Of a DNA stretch of 64,000 nt, positions 19,201 to 26,086 are shown in pieces; position 1 is the first letter of the stretch, and each line of letters starts with the position of its first letter. The position numbers and the translations under genes are program-made. This DNA comes from Diaphorobacter ruginosibacter (lineage in GTDB: Bacteria; Pseudomonadota; Gammaproteobacteria; Burkholderiales; Burkholderiaceae_C): contig NZ_CP060714.1 of the NCBI RefSeq assembly GCF_014395975.1, positions 310,001-374,000 on the forward strand. The letters run 5' to 3'. A model generated the notes under the pieces. The model saw only the letters and a list, made by a program, of their open reading frames with translations. It was not told the origin of the DNA and did no database searches.

Positions 19201-19851
19201 ATCGCCGAGGCGCAGAAGACGGAGGTCGCGCTCGCGGGGGACGTCGTCCCGTACACCGGCACGATCTGGCTGTCGCGTGACAACGTGCCCAATGCGAATC
19301 CACTGGGCGGCCAGCCGGCCTTCGTGCGCCGCAGCGGCGACTGGCGCCGCAACGTGACGGTCGATCTGGGGCGCCAGTACGCGGGCCGCACCGTACGCAT
19401 AGGCTGGCGCATGGGCACTTCCGACAGGGCGGAGGGCGTGGGGTCGCAATACTGGAAGGTCGACAACGTTCGCTTCGCCGGCCTGCTCGACAAGCCGTTT
19501 GCCACCATCGAGGCCAACGCCAAAACGTGCGTGGGGCCGGCGTTGATCGCCGAAGTGGATGGGGACGCACCGGGCGCCGAAGATGGGCGCGCGGCATCGC
19601 TGGCGGAAGCGAGCAATGCCATGGCGGCGCAGCCGGTCAGGCAGTGGGATTCGGGCATTGCCGAGCGCAGCCCGGCGGCCATTCCGTCCGGAGTCGTGGC
19701 GCTTGCAGCCCCTGCCGCCAGCACCTACAACGCGCAGGAGGGCGGCGTTTTCAGGCCCCAGGCCATTCCCACGCTCTCGCAGTGGGGGCTGGTGGCGCTT
19801 GCTTCGTTGCTGGGTCTGTTGGGGGCGTGGGGGCTGCGCAGGCAGGCCTGA
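16294..19851 (+). CDS. secreted M36 (fungalysin-type) metallopeptidase with IPTL-CTERM tail
   Basis: An 1185-residue exported zinc protease. After a signal sequence (about 1-28) comes an FTP-type inhibitory propeptide (about 60-280). The M36 catalytic domain has the zinc motif His529-Glu530-Trp-Ala-His533 and the third ligand Glu556 in GEGWSDF, preceded by the family block LNWLHDWFYDAGFDE. Beyond about residue 760 lie beta-sandwich domains, probably for binding or anchoring. The C-terminus is a sorting tail: IPTLSQWG, a hydrophobic helix and Arg-Arg (about 1160-1185), the IPTL-CTERM pattern. A GGAGG ribosome site supports the ATG at 16294 over an upstream GTG. Probably processed and surface-anchored or released. 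Confidence 0.9.
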   Translation: MQKAFEHSCKHCLYAALAACLAPGSGAAARELVSVDALMAAPPRASSLGKDGVALPAEVQQITRDSRLGSPVFVKLVPQGVSTVGDGKQAPAIDATRAARDVFKRLAPLYGVSASDIDAASVQVQREALASGARLVRLTSQREGIPVFREQATVLLDARQQALSVGGSIGSTQLAGGASKSAASSALSPAAAAQKALSDFDFAADAHAQLTERAQAADAGGYRWLELPSTVKGAGGAVLEDAIRYRPTWFRMPQGLLAAYYLELRVLEGGVHSAYAYVIDSSSGALLFRSSMVAHDAGAAAYTYGVWADPQTGVPLRGPQGMGLSPYPGGGPSGFAPAMVAPAKITLASAAFSRADPWVDSGINTQLGFTAGNNVRAFADVVRPDGDSGSPLAGRVFCEPNASRVEADFHACTASRSFAYGYDFSASPLANLGQASSSLANIFYVLNWLHDWFYDAGFDEASGNAQARNFGRGGLENDAISARALNYIGFNNSAMSTPADGAPPILRSYLYNRSAPMRSGALDNTIVIHEWAHYLSNRLIGNGTGLSTRQAAALGEGWSDFVAQLVTVTGEDRLRPGNDRFQGAYAHGAYANGAVMPPAVDGGNTSYFGSRRYPYSTDMGRNPLSLRHIQDGAPLTGTVPINPALAGNGAPNSELHNAGEVWASMLWECYAGMLNTHPFAQAQQRMKSYLVAGMKLTPINPTLLNARDALLAVMAANDPQDYAACLTGFARRGAGLGAQGPDTYSIDNRGVVESFDAGPMLAVETLELSMGDPAASSCDGDAILDNGETARLLVRVVNRGNVAVSGAALRLQADDPHVLFPAGTEQAIDGALQPGQGRDLSVPVSLAGLAGHARSTLGVGIAMPVAPDGDQGAGLGRSLQVWLNADIHPHGTFLDTADFAGSGMEPGNPAWAVASDATGRWYQVRVPAAPGTAALYSPWLNVDPQSDFVLTFDQQYDFGLDDSNGGQLTIAEAQKTEVALAGDVVPYTGTIWLSRDNVPNANPLGGQPAFVRRSGDWRRNVTVDLGRQYAGRTVRIGWRMGTSDRAEGVGSQYWKVDNVRFAGLLDKPFATIEANAKTCVGPALIAEVDGDAPGAEDGRAASLAEASNAMAAQPVRQWDSGIAERSPAAIPSGVVALAAPAASTYNAQEGGVFRPQAIPTLSQWGLVALASLLGLLGAWGLRRQA

Positions 19852-19858
19852 GTCGTGT

Positions 19859-20785
19859 TCAGAGCTTCACGAAGATGGCGATGATGGCGGCCAGCGCCGC
19901 CAGCATCAGGCCGAACTTGGTGAGCTTGTAGGCCGTCTTGTTCCAGGCCTTGAAACGGCGGCGGTACTGGCCCGCGTAGAAGGACACCTTGAACAGCCGG
20001 CTGATCAGCCCGCGCGGATCGCCGTCGTTGTTGGGCGAGCTGGCGGCGGCCACCACGTTCTTGCCCAGCCAGCGGTTGAGCCACTGTGCAAAACGATTGG
20101 TCATGGGGCGCTCCACATCGCAGAACAGCACGATGCGATTGCCTTCGGTGGCGTTCTGCGCCCAATGCATGTAGGTCTCGTCGAAGATCACGCCCTGGCC
20201 CTCGCGCCAGCTGTAGGGCTCGCCATCCACCGAGATCATGCAGCGGTCGTCGTTGGGCGACACCAGCCCCAGGTGATAGCGCAGGGAGCCCGCATAGGGG
20301 TCACGATGCAGGTTGAGCTTGGCGCCGGGAGGCAGCTCGGCGAACATGGCCGCCTTCACCGTGGGGATCCTGGCGACCAGCGAGGTGGTGAGCGGGCACA
20401 GCTCCATGGCGGAGGGGTGGGCGTCGCCGTACCACTTCAGGTAGAAGCGCTTCCAGCCGGTCTTGAAAAACGAGTTGAAGCCCGCGTCGTCATTGTTCGC
20501 CGCGGCCTTGATCTGCATGTTGCGGTGCAGATTGACGGCCTCCTCGCGGATCGCCTGCCAGTTGTCCTGCAGCGGAGCGAGCTCGGGAAAGGTGCTCACG
20601 GGCAGGTAGGGCGTGCGCGGCACCCGGGAGAAGGCCAGCATGAACACATTGAACGGCGCGGTGAAGGTCGAGTGATCGAACAGCTGCCGCATCGCCTTGT
20701 GCCGCACCTTGCCGCGCAGGTGCATGTACAGCCCGCACAGCGGGAAGATGAGGATGATGACGAGGAGGATGATTTTCAGGGCCAT
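19859..20785 (-). CDS. lpxO: LpxO-like aspartyl/asparaginyl beta-hydroxylase (lipid A)
   Basis: A 308-residue Fe(II)/2-oxoglutarate dioxygenase anchored by an N-terminal membrane helix (about 3-20) and probably a C-terminal one (about 285-307). The iron ligands are His160-x-Asp162 in HRDPYAG and His207 in ETYMHWAQN; the Arg-containing segment after it (EGNRIVLFCDVERP) would bind 2-oxoglutarate. This layout matches LpxO, which 2-hydroxylates a lipid A acyl chain. The ATG at 20785 begins MALKII; the upstream extension lacks similarity. The gene is convergent with the M36 peptidase, with 7 bp between stops. Confidence 0.82.
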   Translation of the reverse strand: MALKIILLVIILIFPLCGLYMHLRGKVRHKAMRQLFDHSTFTAPFNVFMLAFSRVPRTPYLPVSTFPELAPLQDNWQAIREEAVNLHRNMQIKAAANNDDAGFNSFFKTGWKRFYLKWYGDAHPSAMELCPLTTSLVARIPTVKAAMFAELPPGAKLNLHRDPYAGSLRYHLGLVSPNDDRCMISVDGEPYSWREGQGVIFDETYMHWAQNATEGNRIVLFCDVERPMTNRFAQWLNRWLGKNVVAAASSPNNDGDPRGLISRLFKVSFYAGQYRRRFKAWNKTAYKLTKFGLMLAALAAIIAIFVKL

Positions 20786-21101
20786 GTGCGCACCGCTTGG
20801 ATGTCCGACGGGCACCGGCCCGCAAGCTGTAGTGGTGGCGCGGATCGATGGGTCGATCGGACGGGCGCCACCGGAGAGCCGGAAGCCTCCATACCCCCGA
20901 GTTTAGCGGTTTGCCCATCCTCCGGTGCGCACTAGGGACCCTCTGCACGATTCAGATCGACGCATGCTAGCGCGGCCTCGGGCGATCCGCGGCGTTGTCT
21001 TTTTCGTCAACAGCTACGGCTCGCCTTCAAAAGACGCCTTGCGGCTCATTCCGATCCGTGCCCAACCGATTGGCGAGGGTTTTGCAGAGCTCCTCTGCCT
21101 G
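20786..21101. other. 316-bp gap with a nested hairpin upstream of lpxO
   Basis: This gap contains the lpxO control region and no gene. At 20834-20872 nested inverted repeats, GGTGGCGC/GCGCCACC outside and GATCGA/TCGATC inside, would fold in the lpxO leader about 49 nt before its ATG. The self-palindrome GTGCGCAC occurs twice, at 20786-20793 and 20923-20930, bracketing the leader. Both are seen directly; a regulatory role is inference. Confidence 0.4.
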
Positions 21102-21440
21102 TTACAGCAGCCGCGTGCCCAGCGGCACCTCCCGGTCGGGAACGCACAGCGCCACCTCGCCCGCTGCGTTGTGAAAGCCCGTCACCAGGCATTCGCTCAT
21201 CAGCGGGCCGATCTGCTTCTTCGGAAAGTTGACCACGGCAACGACGAGGCGGCCGATCAATTCGTCCGGCTGGTACAGCGCCGTGATCTGGGCGCTGGAT
21301 TTGCGCATGCCCAGTTCCTCGCCAAAGTCGACCTGCAGCCTGTAGGCCGGCTTGCGGGCTTCCTTGAAGACCTCCGCGGCGACCACGCGGCCGACGCGCA
21401 ACTCGACTTTCATGAAGTCGTCCCAGGCAATCTCATTCAT
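21102..21440 (-). CDS. csaA: tRNA-binding protein CsaA
   Basis: A 112-residue oligonucleotide-binding-fold protein of the CsaA family. The pattern is complete: WDDFMKVELRVGRVV, then the VDFGEELGMRKSSAQIT block, LIGRLVVAVVNFPKKQIGPLMSECLVTG and the C-terminal PDREVPLGTRLL. CsaA binds tRNA and has been described as a secretion chaperone in Bacillus. The ATG at 21440 gives the standard N-terminus. It is divergent from the methyltransferase gene (126 bp apart). Confidence 0.93.
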   Translation of the reverse strand: MNEIAWDDFMKVELRVGRVVAAEVFKEARKPAYRLQVDFGEELGMRKSSAQITALYQPDELIGRLVVAVVNFPKKQIGPLMSECLVTGFHNAAGEVALCVPDREVPLGTRLL

Positions 21441-21565
21441 TGCAATTGGCTCCTTTGGCTGCCGATGATGCGCCCTGCTCGTGCTCCCTTTTGTAGAGCA
21501 ACGCTTGAACTTTCTTCCGGCAATGAGCCGGGAAAAGCGCAAACGCGTATCCTTGGGCCCCAGAT

Positions 21566-22846
21566 ATGAATCCTTTGCATTTGTTTTTGCCCTGCGCCGC
21601 CGGCGTCGAGGGCTTTTTGGCCGATGAGGTGCATGCCATCACCGGCTACAGCGGCCACGACCTGATGGTCGGCCGCGGCGGCGTGATGGTGCGCGGCTCC
21701 TGGCGCGATGCCATGCTGCTGAACCTGCACAGCCGCCTGGCGCAGCGCGTGCTGGTGCAGCTGTCGCAGACCCTGTACCGCAGCGAGAACGACCTGTATC
21801 GCGCGGCGAGCGAGGTGGCGTGGGAGATCTGGTTCTCCACGCGCGAGACCTTCAAGATCGAGATGACGGCCCAGCACAGCCCGCTGACCAGCCTGAACTT
21901 TGCCGCGCTGCGCGTGAAGGACGCGATCGCAGATCGCTTTCGCGCCAAGAAGAACGACCAGCGCCCGAGCGTGGAGACGCGCCATCCCGACGTGCGCGTG
22001 CATGTGCACCTGACGACCGACGAGGCGACGATCTACATCGATACCTCGGGCGAGGCGCTGTTCAAGCGTGGCTGGCGCGAGGACAAGGGCGATGCGCCCC
22101 TCAAGGAAACCCTCGCCGCGGCGATGATTGCCGCCTCGGGCTGGGATCCGCACGGCGAGCATCTGCAACCCCTGTATGACCCCTGCTGCGGCTCGGGCAC
22201 GGTGGTGATCGAGGCCGCGCAGATCGCCCGCCGCATCCCGCCGGGCATCCTGCGCCGCTTTGCATTCGAGAAGCTGGTGCCCTTCCAGAGGCATGTCTGG
22301 GAGGCGATGCTTGACGAGGCCGAGGCGCGCATCCTGCCCGAGAGCCCGGTGGGCATCTACGGATCGGACATCTCGTTCCGCATGGTCGACTTCGCGCAGA
22401 ACAACGCCGGGCGCGCGGGCGTCGCCGACACGGTGCAACTGCGTGGCGGCGACGCGCTGCAGCGCATGCCGCCGGACGAGACGCCGGGTGTCCTTCTGCT
22501 CAACCCTCCCTACGGTGAGCGTATCGCCGCAGCCGGTTCGGCGGGCCGCAATGCGCAGGAGCGCATGGATGTGTCCCTGCGGGCGGGGCGCGAAACCGCG
22601 CAGACCGAGGATGGGGTGGAGTTCTTCAGCCAGCTGGCATCGCACTGGAAGAAGAACTACAGCGGTTGGAGCGCTTTCATGCTCACGCCCGACCTGAAGC
22701 TTCCCTCGAAGATGCGCCTCAAGGAGTCGCGTCGCACGCCGATGTGGAACGGCCCCATCGAGTGCCGCCTGTTCCGCTTCGACATGATCAAGGGGGCCGT
22801 CAAGCCGCGCAAGCCGGCGGCGGACGAGCAGGGCGGCACGGCGTGA
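21566..22846 (+). CDS. THUMP-domain class I rRNA methyltransferase (RlmL/RlmK N-terminal type)
   Basis: A 426-residue SAM-dependent RNA methyltransferase. An N-terminal ferredoxin-like/THUMP region (about 1-165) is followed by a Rossmann methyltransferase domain with the SAM-binding block LYDPCCGSGTVVIEAA and the catalytic NPPYGER motif of N2-guanine methyltransferases. It resembles the RlmL half of the E. coli RlmKL fusion, which makes m2G2445 in 23S rRNA; the RlmK half is absent. The stop overlaps the PIN gene start (GTGA), so the two are coupled. Confidence 0.88.
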   Translation: MNPLHLFLPCAAGVEGFLADEVHAITGYSGHDLMVGRGGVMVRGSWRDAMLLNLHSRLAQRVLVQLSQTLYRSENDLYRAASEVAWEIWFSTRETFKIEMTAQHSPLTSLNFAALRVKDAIADRFRAKKNDQRPSVETRHPDVRVHVHLTTDEATIYIDTSGEALFKRGWREDKGDAPLKETLAAAMIAASGWDPHGEHLQPLYDPCCGSGTVVIEAAQIARRIPPGILRRFAFEKLVPFQRHVWEAMLDEAEARILPESPVGIYGSDISFRMVDFAQNNAGRAGVADTVQLRGGDALQRMPPDETPGVLLLNPPYGERIAAAGSAGRNAQERMDVSLRAGRETAQTEDGVEFFSQLASHWKKNYSGWSAFMLTPDLKLPSKMRLKESRRTPMWNGPIECRLFRFDMIKGAVKPRKPAADEQGGTA

Positions 22847-23379
22847 GAATCGTTCTGCGCTGGCCGCAATGCAACGAAGGCTACGAGGGCGTGGCGCCCC
22901 GGCCGCTCGTGCTTGACACCAATGTGGTGCTGGACATGCTGATCTTTGACGATCCGCACGTGCCGCCGATCCGCGAGCTCATTGCCGCAGGCGAGCTGCG
23001 CTGGATTGCCGACCAGGCGCAGCGCATTGAGCTGGAGCGCGTGCTCGAATACAGCCAGATCGCGCCGCGCGTGGCCTACTACGGCAAGACGGTGGCGGGC
23101 GTGCTCGCGGCATTCGACGAGGCGGTGGACTACGTGCCCGGCGCACCGAAGATTCGCTTCACCTGCACCGACCCGGACGACCAGCACTTTCTCGATCTCG
23201 CGAGCGCCCACAAGGCGGTTCTGGTGAGCAAGGACAAGGCCGTGCTCAAGCTGCGCAAGCGAGTGGCGCAGTACTACGGCGCGACCGTGGGCAACATCGT
23301 CGAATACGCGCCTGCGGCCCCGGATCTGGATACGGAGCCGACGCAGGTCCGGGAGGCTGCGCTGCACGAAGCAGTCTGA
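22843..23379 (+). CDS. PIN-domain putative ribonuclease
   Basis: A 178-residue protein of the 'putative toxin' PIN family (COG1569-like). Acidic residues fitting the metal site are Asp25 in LVLDTNVVLD and Asp31, a central Glu-rich ELERVLEY segment, and TDPDDQHFLDLA. The GTG start overlaps the stop of the rRNA methyltransferase. No antitoxin gene flanks it on either side, so a toxin role is doubtful; coupling to an rRNA-modifying enzyme suggests an RNA-processing role instead. That suggestion is inference. Confidence 0.8.
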   Translation: MRIVLRWPQCNEGYEGVAPRPLVLDTNVVLDMLIFDDPHVPPIRELIAAGELRWIADQAQRIELERVLEYSQIAPRVAYYGKTVAGVLAAFDEAVDYVPGAPKIRFTCTDPDDQHFLDLASAHKAVLVSKDKAVLKLRKRVAQYYGATVGNIVEYAPAAPDLDTEPTQVREAALHEAV

Positions 23380-23541
23380 GGCGCAACGGCCCGGCGGCCT
23401 GCACGGGAGTGTTGTGCCGCAACCACCCATGGGGCGGCGGGTCGGGACGCCGGGGCATGCACTTCGCGTGCGCCTGATTTACGATAGCGCCAGTTCATCG
23501 AAAACGGACATCCGCACGGCCTTCCGGCCACAGGCAGGATG

Positions 23542-23598
23542 GGGGACGACCCCGCACGCAGCATCGCTCTGCCGTTTTCGCCTTTCCTGGGACGACCC
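23542..23598 (+). ncRNA. guanidine-II (mini-ykkC) riboswitch
   Basis: Two small hairpins each present the diagnostic ACGR tetraloop: GGGG-ACGA-CCCC at 23542-23553, and GGG-ACGA-CCC at 23589-23598, whose stem extends outward to 23587/23600. The linker is 35 nt. They stand 34 bp upstream of a guanidinium-exporter gene, the classic location. Guanidinium binding to the two loops is expected to expose the ribosome site and turn on translation. Structure, loops and gene context all agree. Confidence 0.9.
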
Positions 23599-23631
23599 GG
23601 TTCACTTGCATTTTCCAAAGTGAGGTTTGTC

Positions 23632-23952
23632 ATGGCATGGCTGTATCTTCTGCTCGCGGGTGCCCTCGAAGTCGTCTGGGCCTATTCCATGAAGCAGTCG
23701 CACGGGTTCACGCGGCTGGTTCCAAGCACCATCACCATCGTCGCGATGATCGCGAGCTTCGGCCTGCTGGCAGCGGCCATGCGCTCACTGCCCCTGGGAA
23801 CCGCCTACACCATCTGGACCGGCATCGGGGCGGTGGGTGCGTTCGTGCTGGGCATTGCCTTTCTGGGCGAGCAGGTCACGCCCATGCGGATTCTGGCGGC
23901 CGTGCTGATCGTGAGCGGCCTGGTGCTGATGAAGCTCTCGTCGAACGCCTGA
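23632..23952 (+). CDS. gdx: guanidinium exporter (SugE/Gdx, SMR family)
   Basis: A 106-residue four-helix membrane protein of the small multidrug resistance family. Glu13 in GALEVVWAYSMKQS is the conserved proton/substrate site. The block GTAYTIWTGIGAVGAFVLGI and the KQSHGFTRLVPS segment mark the SugE/Gdx subtype rather than EmrE. Gdx proteins export guanidinium in exchange for protons. The guanidine-II riboswitch directly upstream supports this substrate. The ATG at 23632 begins MAWLYLLLAG. Confidence 0.93.
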   Translation: MAWLYLLLAGALEVVWAYSMKQSHGFTRLVPSTITIVAMIASFGLLAAAMRSLPLGTAYTIWTGIGAVGAFVLGIAFLGEQVTPMRILAAVLIVSGLVLMKLSSNA

Positions 23953-24140
23953 CGGTGTTTGTGAATACTTGTTGACACAACTTGGTCCATGTCTTCGGGC
24001 CGGTGGCGAGCAAGGCCGGTTCACACAGCGTACAGTTCGGGAATCCAAGGCAATCCGCCACATCTCCTGCCCCGGGCAGGCCGTGGGGCGGATGTCGTTC
24101 ACCCTGTTTCTCTCAATTCCTGCCAACCGTACTCACTGCC

Positions 24141-25442
24141 ATGTCCAATCTGATCGTGCATGGAGGCATGCCACTGCGCGGGCGCATCACGCCGTCCGCC
24201 AACAAGAATGCCGTGCTCCCCATCCTGTGCTCCACGCTGCTCACCTCGGAGCCGCTCAAGCTCATCGGCGTGCCCGACATCACCGACGTGCGCAAGATCC
24301 TCGACATCTTCCGCGAGCTCGGCAGCGCGGTGGACTGGGACCGCGACAACGCCACGCTGAGCCTGCACCACAAGGACACGCATTTCGACCCCGCGAAGCA
24401 TCACCTGCCCGAGGAGATGCGTTCATCGATCATGCTGGTGCCGCCCTTGCTCGCGCGCTTCGGCGTGGCGCGGCTTGAGGACAACGTCAAGGGCTGTACG
24501 CTGGGCGTGCGCGAGATCGATCCGCACGTGGAGGTGTTCCGCAATTTCGGCGGCAAGGTCGAGCGTTCGCTGGGCTCGCTGCTGATCCACCGCGAAGGGC
24601 CGCTCAAGGCCGTCAGGCACTGGCTGGACTACGCCTCGGTCACGACCACGGAGAACTTCGTGCTCTGCGCCGTGGCTGCCGAAGGCACGTCGACGCTGAA
24701 CAACGCCGCCTCCGAGCCGCATGTGCAGGAGTTCTGCCAGTTCATGCAGATGCTGGGAGCGCATATCAAGGGCATCGGCACCTCACGCATCACCGTGACC
24801 GGGGGCGCGAAGCTGGGTGGGGGCGAGTTCCGCTTCGACGAGGATTTCCACGAGATCACCACCTTCCTCGCGCTGGGTGCCATCACCGGCGGCGACGTGG
24901 TGGTCAAGAACTCGGCACCCGACAATTTCCCGCTGATCGACCGTACGTTCGCCAAATTCGGCGTGCATGTCGAGCACAAGGATGGCTGGTCCCGTGCCTG
25001 GCGCGACGGCACCCTGAAGGTGCAGACGCCCTTCACGCCGAACACGCTGACCAAGGTGGAGGCCGCGCCTTGGCCCTATTTCCCGGTCGACCTGCTGCCG
25101 ATCTTCATTGCGCTGGGCGTGTCGGCAGAGGGCAACGCCATGTTCTGGAACAAGGTGTACGACGGCGCGCTCGGTTGGACGGGCGAACTCTCCAAGTTCG
25201 GCGCTCACGTGTTCTCGTCCGATCCACACCGCATCATCACCTTCGGTGGCGGCAAGCTGGCGCCGGCGACGGTGGAGAGCCCCTACATCATCCGTGTGGC
25301 GATTGCCCTGTTCATGGTGGCGGCCAGCATCCATGGCCGCTCGGAGATCCGCAACGCCACGCCCATCCGCCGCGCCCATCCGCGCTTCGTGGAAAACCTG
25401 CGCAGCCTGGGAGCCCAGGTGGAGTGGACCGAGGAGGAGTGA
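24141..25442 (+). CDS. UDP-N-acetylglucosamine 1-carboxyvinyltransferase family protein (MurA-like)
   Basis: A 433-residue EPSP-synthase-fold enzyme of the MurA family. The N-terminal Lys of the active site is in SANKNAVLPIL, and the loop Cys is Cys119 in KGCTLGVREIDPH, the position of the fosfomycin target Cys115. The usual MurA arginine segments are replaced by less canonical ones (for example SIMLVPPLLARFG). Betaproteobacteria normally carry their housekeeping murA next to hisG, not here, so this is probably a second, divergent copy. The alternative is that it is the only murA of this genome. Confidence 0.82.
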   Translation: MSNLIVHGGMPLRGRITPSANKNAVLPILCSTLLTSEPLKLIGVPDITDVRKILDIFRELGSAVDWDRDNATLSLHHKDTHFDPAKHHLPEEMRSSIMLVPPLLARFGVARLEDNVKGCTLGVREIDPHVEVFRNFGGKVERSLGSLLIHREGPLKAVRHWLDYASVTTTENFVLCAVAAEGTSTLNNAASEPHVQEFCQFMQMLGAHIKGIGTSRITVTGGAKLGGGEFRFDEDFHEITTFLALGAITGGDVVVKNSAPDNFPLIDRTFAKFGVHVEHKDGWSRAWRDGTLKVQTPFTPNTLTKVEAAPWPYFPVDLLPIFIALGVSAEGNAMFWNKVYDGALGWTGELSKFGAHVFSSDPHRIITFGGGKLAPATVESPYIIRVAIALFMVAASIHGRSEIRNATPIRRAHPRFVENLRSLGAQVEWTEEE

Positions 25443-25488
25443 TGTAGGTAGTAACCCTGGTGTCCGAACGCCATTGTTGCCCGCGAGG

Positions 25489-25535
25489 TTGGTGTTAACC
25501 CTATATCGGTTTATACTTACGATCATAGGGTTAAC
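25489..25535 (+). promoter_or_regulatory. strong promoter bracketed by an 11-bp inverted repeat
   Basis: A TTGGTG box (25489-25494) and a TATACT box (25512-25517) are spaced by 17 bp. The arms GTTAACCCTAT (25494-25504) and ATAGGGTTAAC (25525-25535) form a perfect inverted repeat with a 20-bp spacer; one arm lies between the boxes and the other covers the expected start site near 25524. Such an arrangement is typical of a repressor operator. A further TAACCCT lies upstream at about 25452. Confidence 0.6.
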
Positions 25536-25618
25536 GCTGATATGGTTGCCCTAGCAACTGTGCCGTCCGAGATGCACGGCGCCGGTTGCCCCAAAGGCAT
25601 CTCATGGGAAAGTTCACC

Positions 25619-25696
25619 ATGCGTTACGTTATCGAATCCTTGATCGCATTCATCCAGGAAGCCCGCGAAGCCCATCTGGAAGTCGCCAACCAGTAA
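25619..25696 (+). CDS. candidate small protein of 25 (or 30) residues
   Basis: A short open frame reading MRYVIESLIAFIQEAREAHL..., 25 codons from the ATG at 25619 with a GGGAAAG ribosome site 6 nt upstream; an in-frame ATG at 25604 would give 30 codons. The predicted peptide is an amphipathic helix with alternating Ile/Leu/Ala and Glu/Arg faces. It lies between a strong promoter with an operator and a terminator, so the 250-nt transcript is well defined. In the leader, GTTGC/GCAAC (25545-25558) and GAGATGC/GCATCTC (25569-25603) hairpins precede the first ATG. I do not recognise a family. The transcript could instead be a small RNA. Confidence 0.4.
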   Translation: MRYVIESLIAFIQEAREAHLEVANQ

Positions 25697-25739
25697 TTCG
25701 CGTGCCGCTGCGCGCTCGCGCAGATCATTGCAGAGTCAG

Positions 25740-25774
25740 GCTCCACCGCTATCAGGCGCTGGAGCTTTTCTTTT
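25740..25774 (+). terminator. rho-independent terminator of the small-ORF unit
   Basis: GCTCCA (25740-25745) and TGGAGC (25760-25765) pair around a partly paired 14-nt inner segment, followed by TTTTCTTTT. It lies 44 bp past the small ORF. Confidence 0.8.
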
Positions 25775-25863
25775 GGGGTTTTGTGTTTGAGGAATACCGG
25801 GGTGAATGGGTTTGAGTGACGAATGAACGGGCGGCGCTTACGGTGAGAGTCTTCGTGTGGAGG

Positions 25864-25956
25864 TGCTGATATGGCCCCTCATACTTTGTTGCAAAGGCTT
25901 GCCGTACAGAAGTACTGTCAGCGCCTTTGCGTCGCGTCTGAGGGGCCATCTCAGCA
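25864..25956. repeat. 93-nt near-perfect hairpin element
   Basis: Outer arms 25864-25884 and 25936-25956 pair at 19 of 21 positions (core ATGGCCCCTCA/TGAGGGGCCAT). After a short internal loop, inner arms GCAAAGGC (25891-25898) and GCCTTTGC (25923-25930) pair perfectly, and the apex ACAG/CTGT (25906-25909 and 25915-25918) closes a 5-nt loop. There is no T run, so it is not an ordinary terminator, and no target-site duplication is evident. It could be a folded mobile element (REPIN or MITE-like), a structured RNA, or a leader of the downstream gene. The stretch 25775-26086 otherwise holds no gene. Confidence 0.7.
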
Positions 25957-26086
25957 TTGGGGTGAACAGTTCAAGGCGGGCGCGCGCTGCGCAGGCTGCC
26001 GTTTGGAAGGCATTGCGCTTGATCGCGGGTTCTGCTGTTAAATTGATTCGAGCCATCGGGCAATGAACATCAAGGAGACACAAGGA

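Noticed and set aside
22843..23379. Toxin-antitoxin locus
   Set aside because: No antitoxin-like gene lies upstream or downstream; the neighbours are an rRNA methyltransferase and the guanidine riboswitch region.
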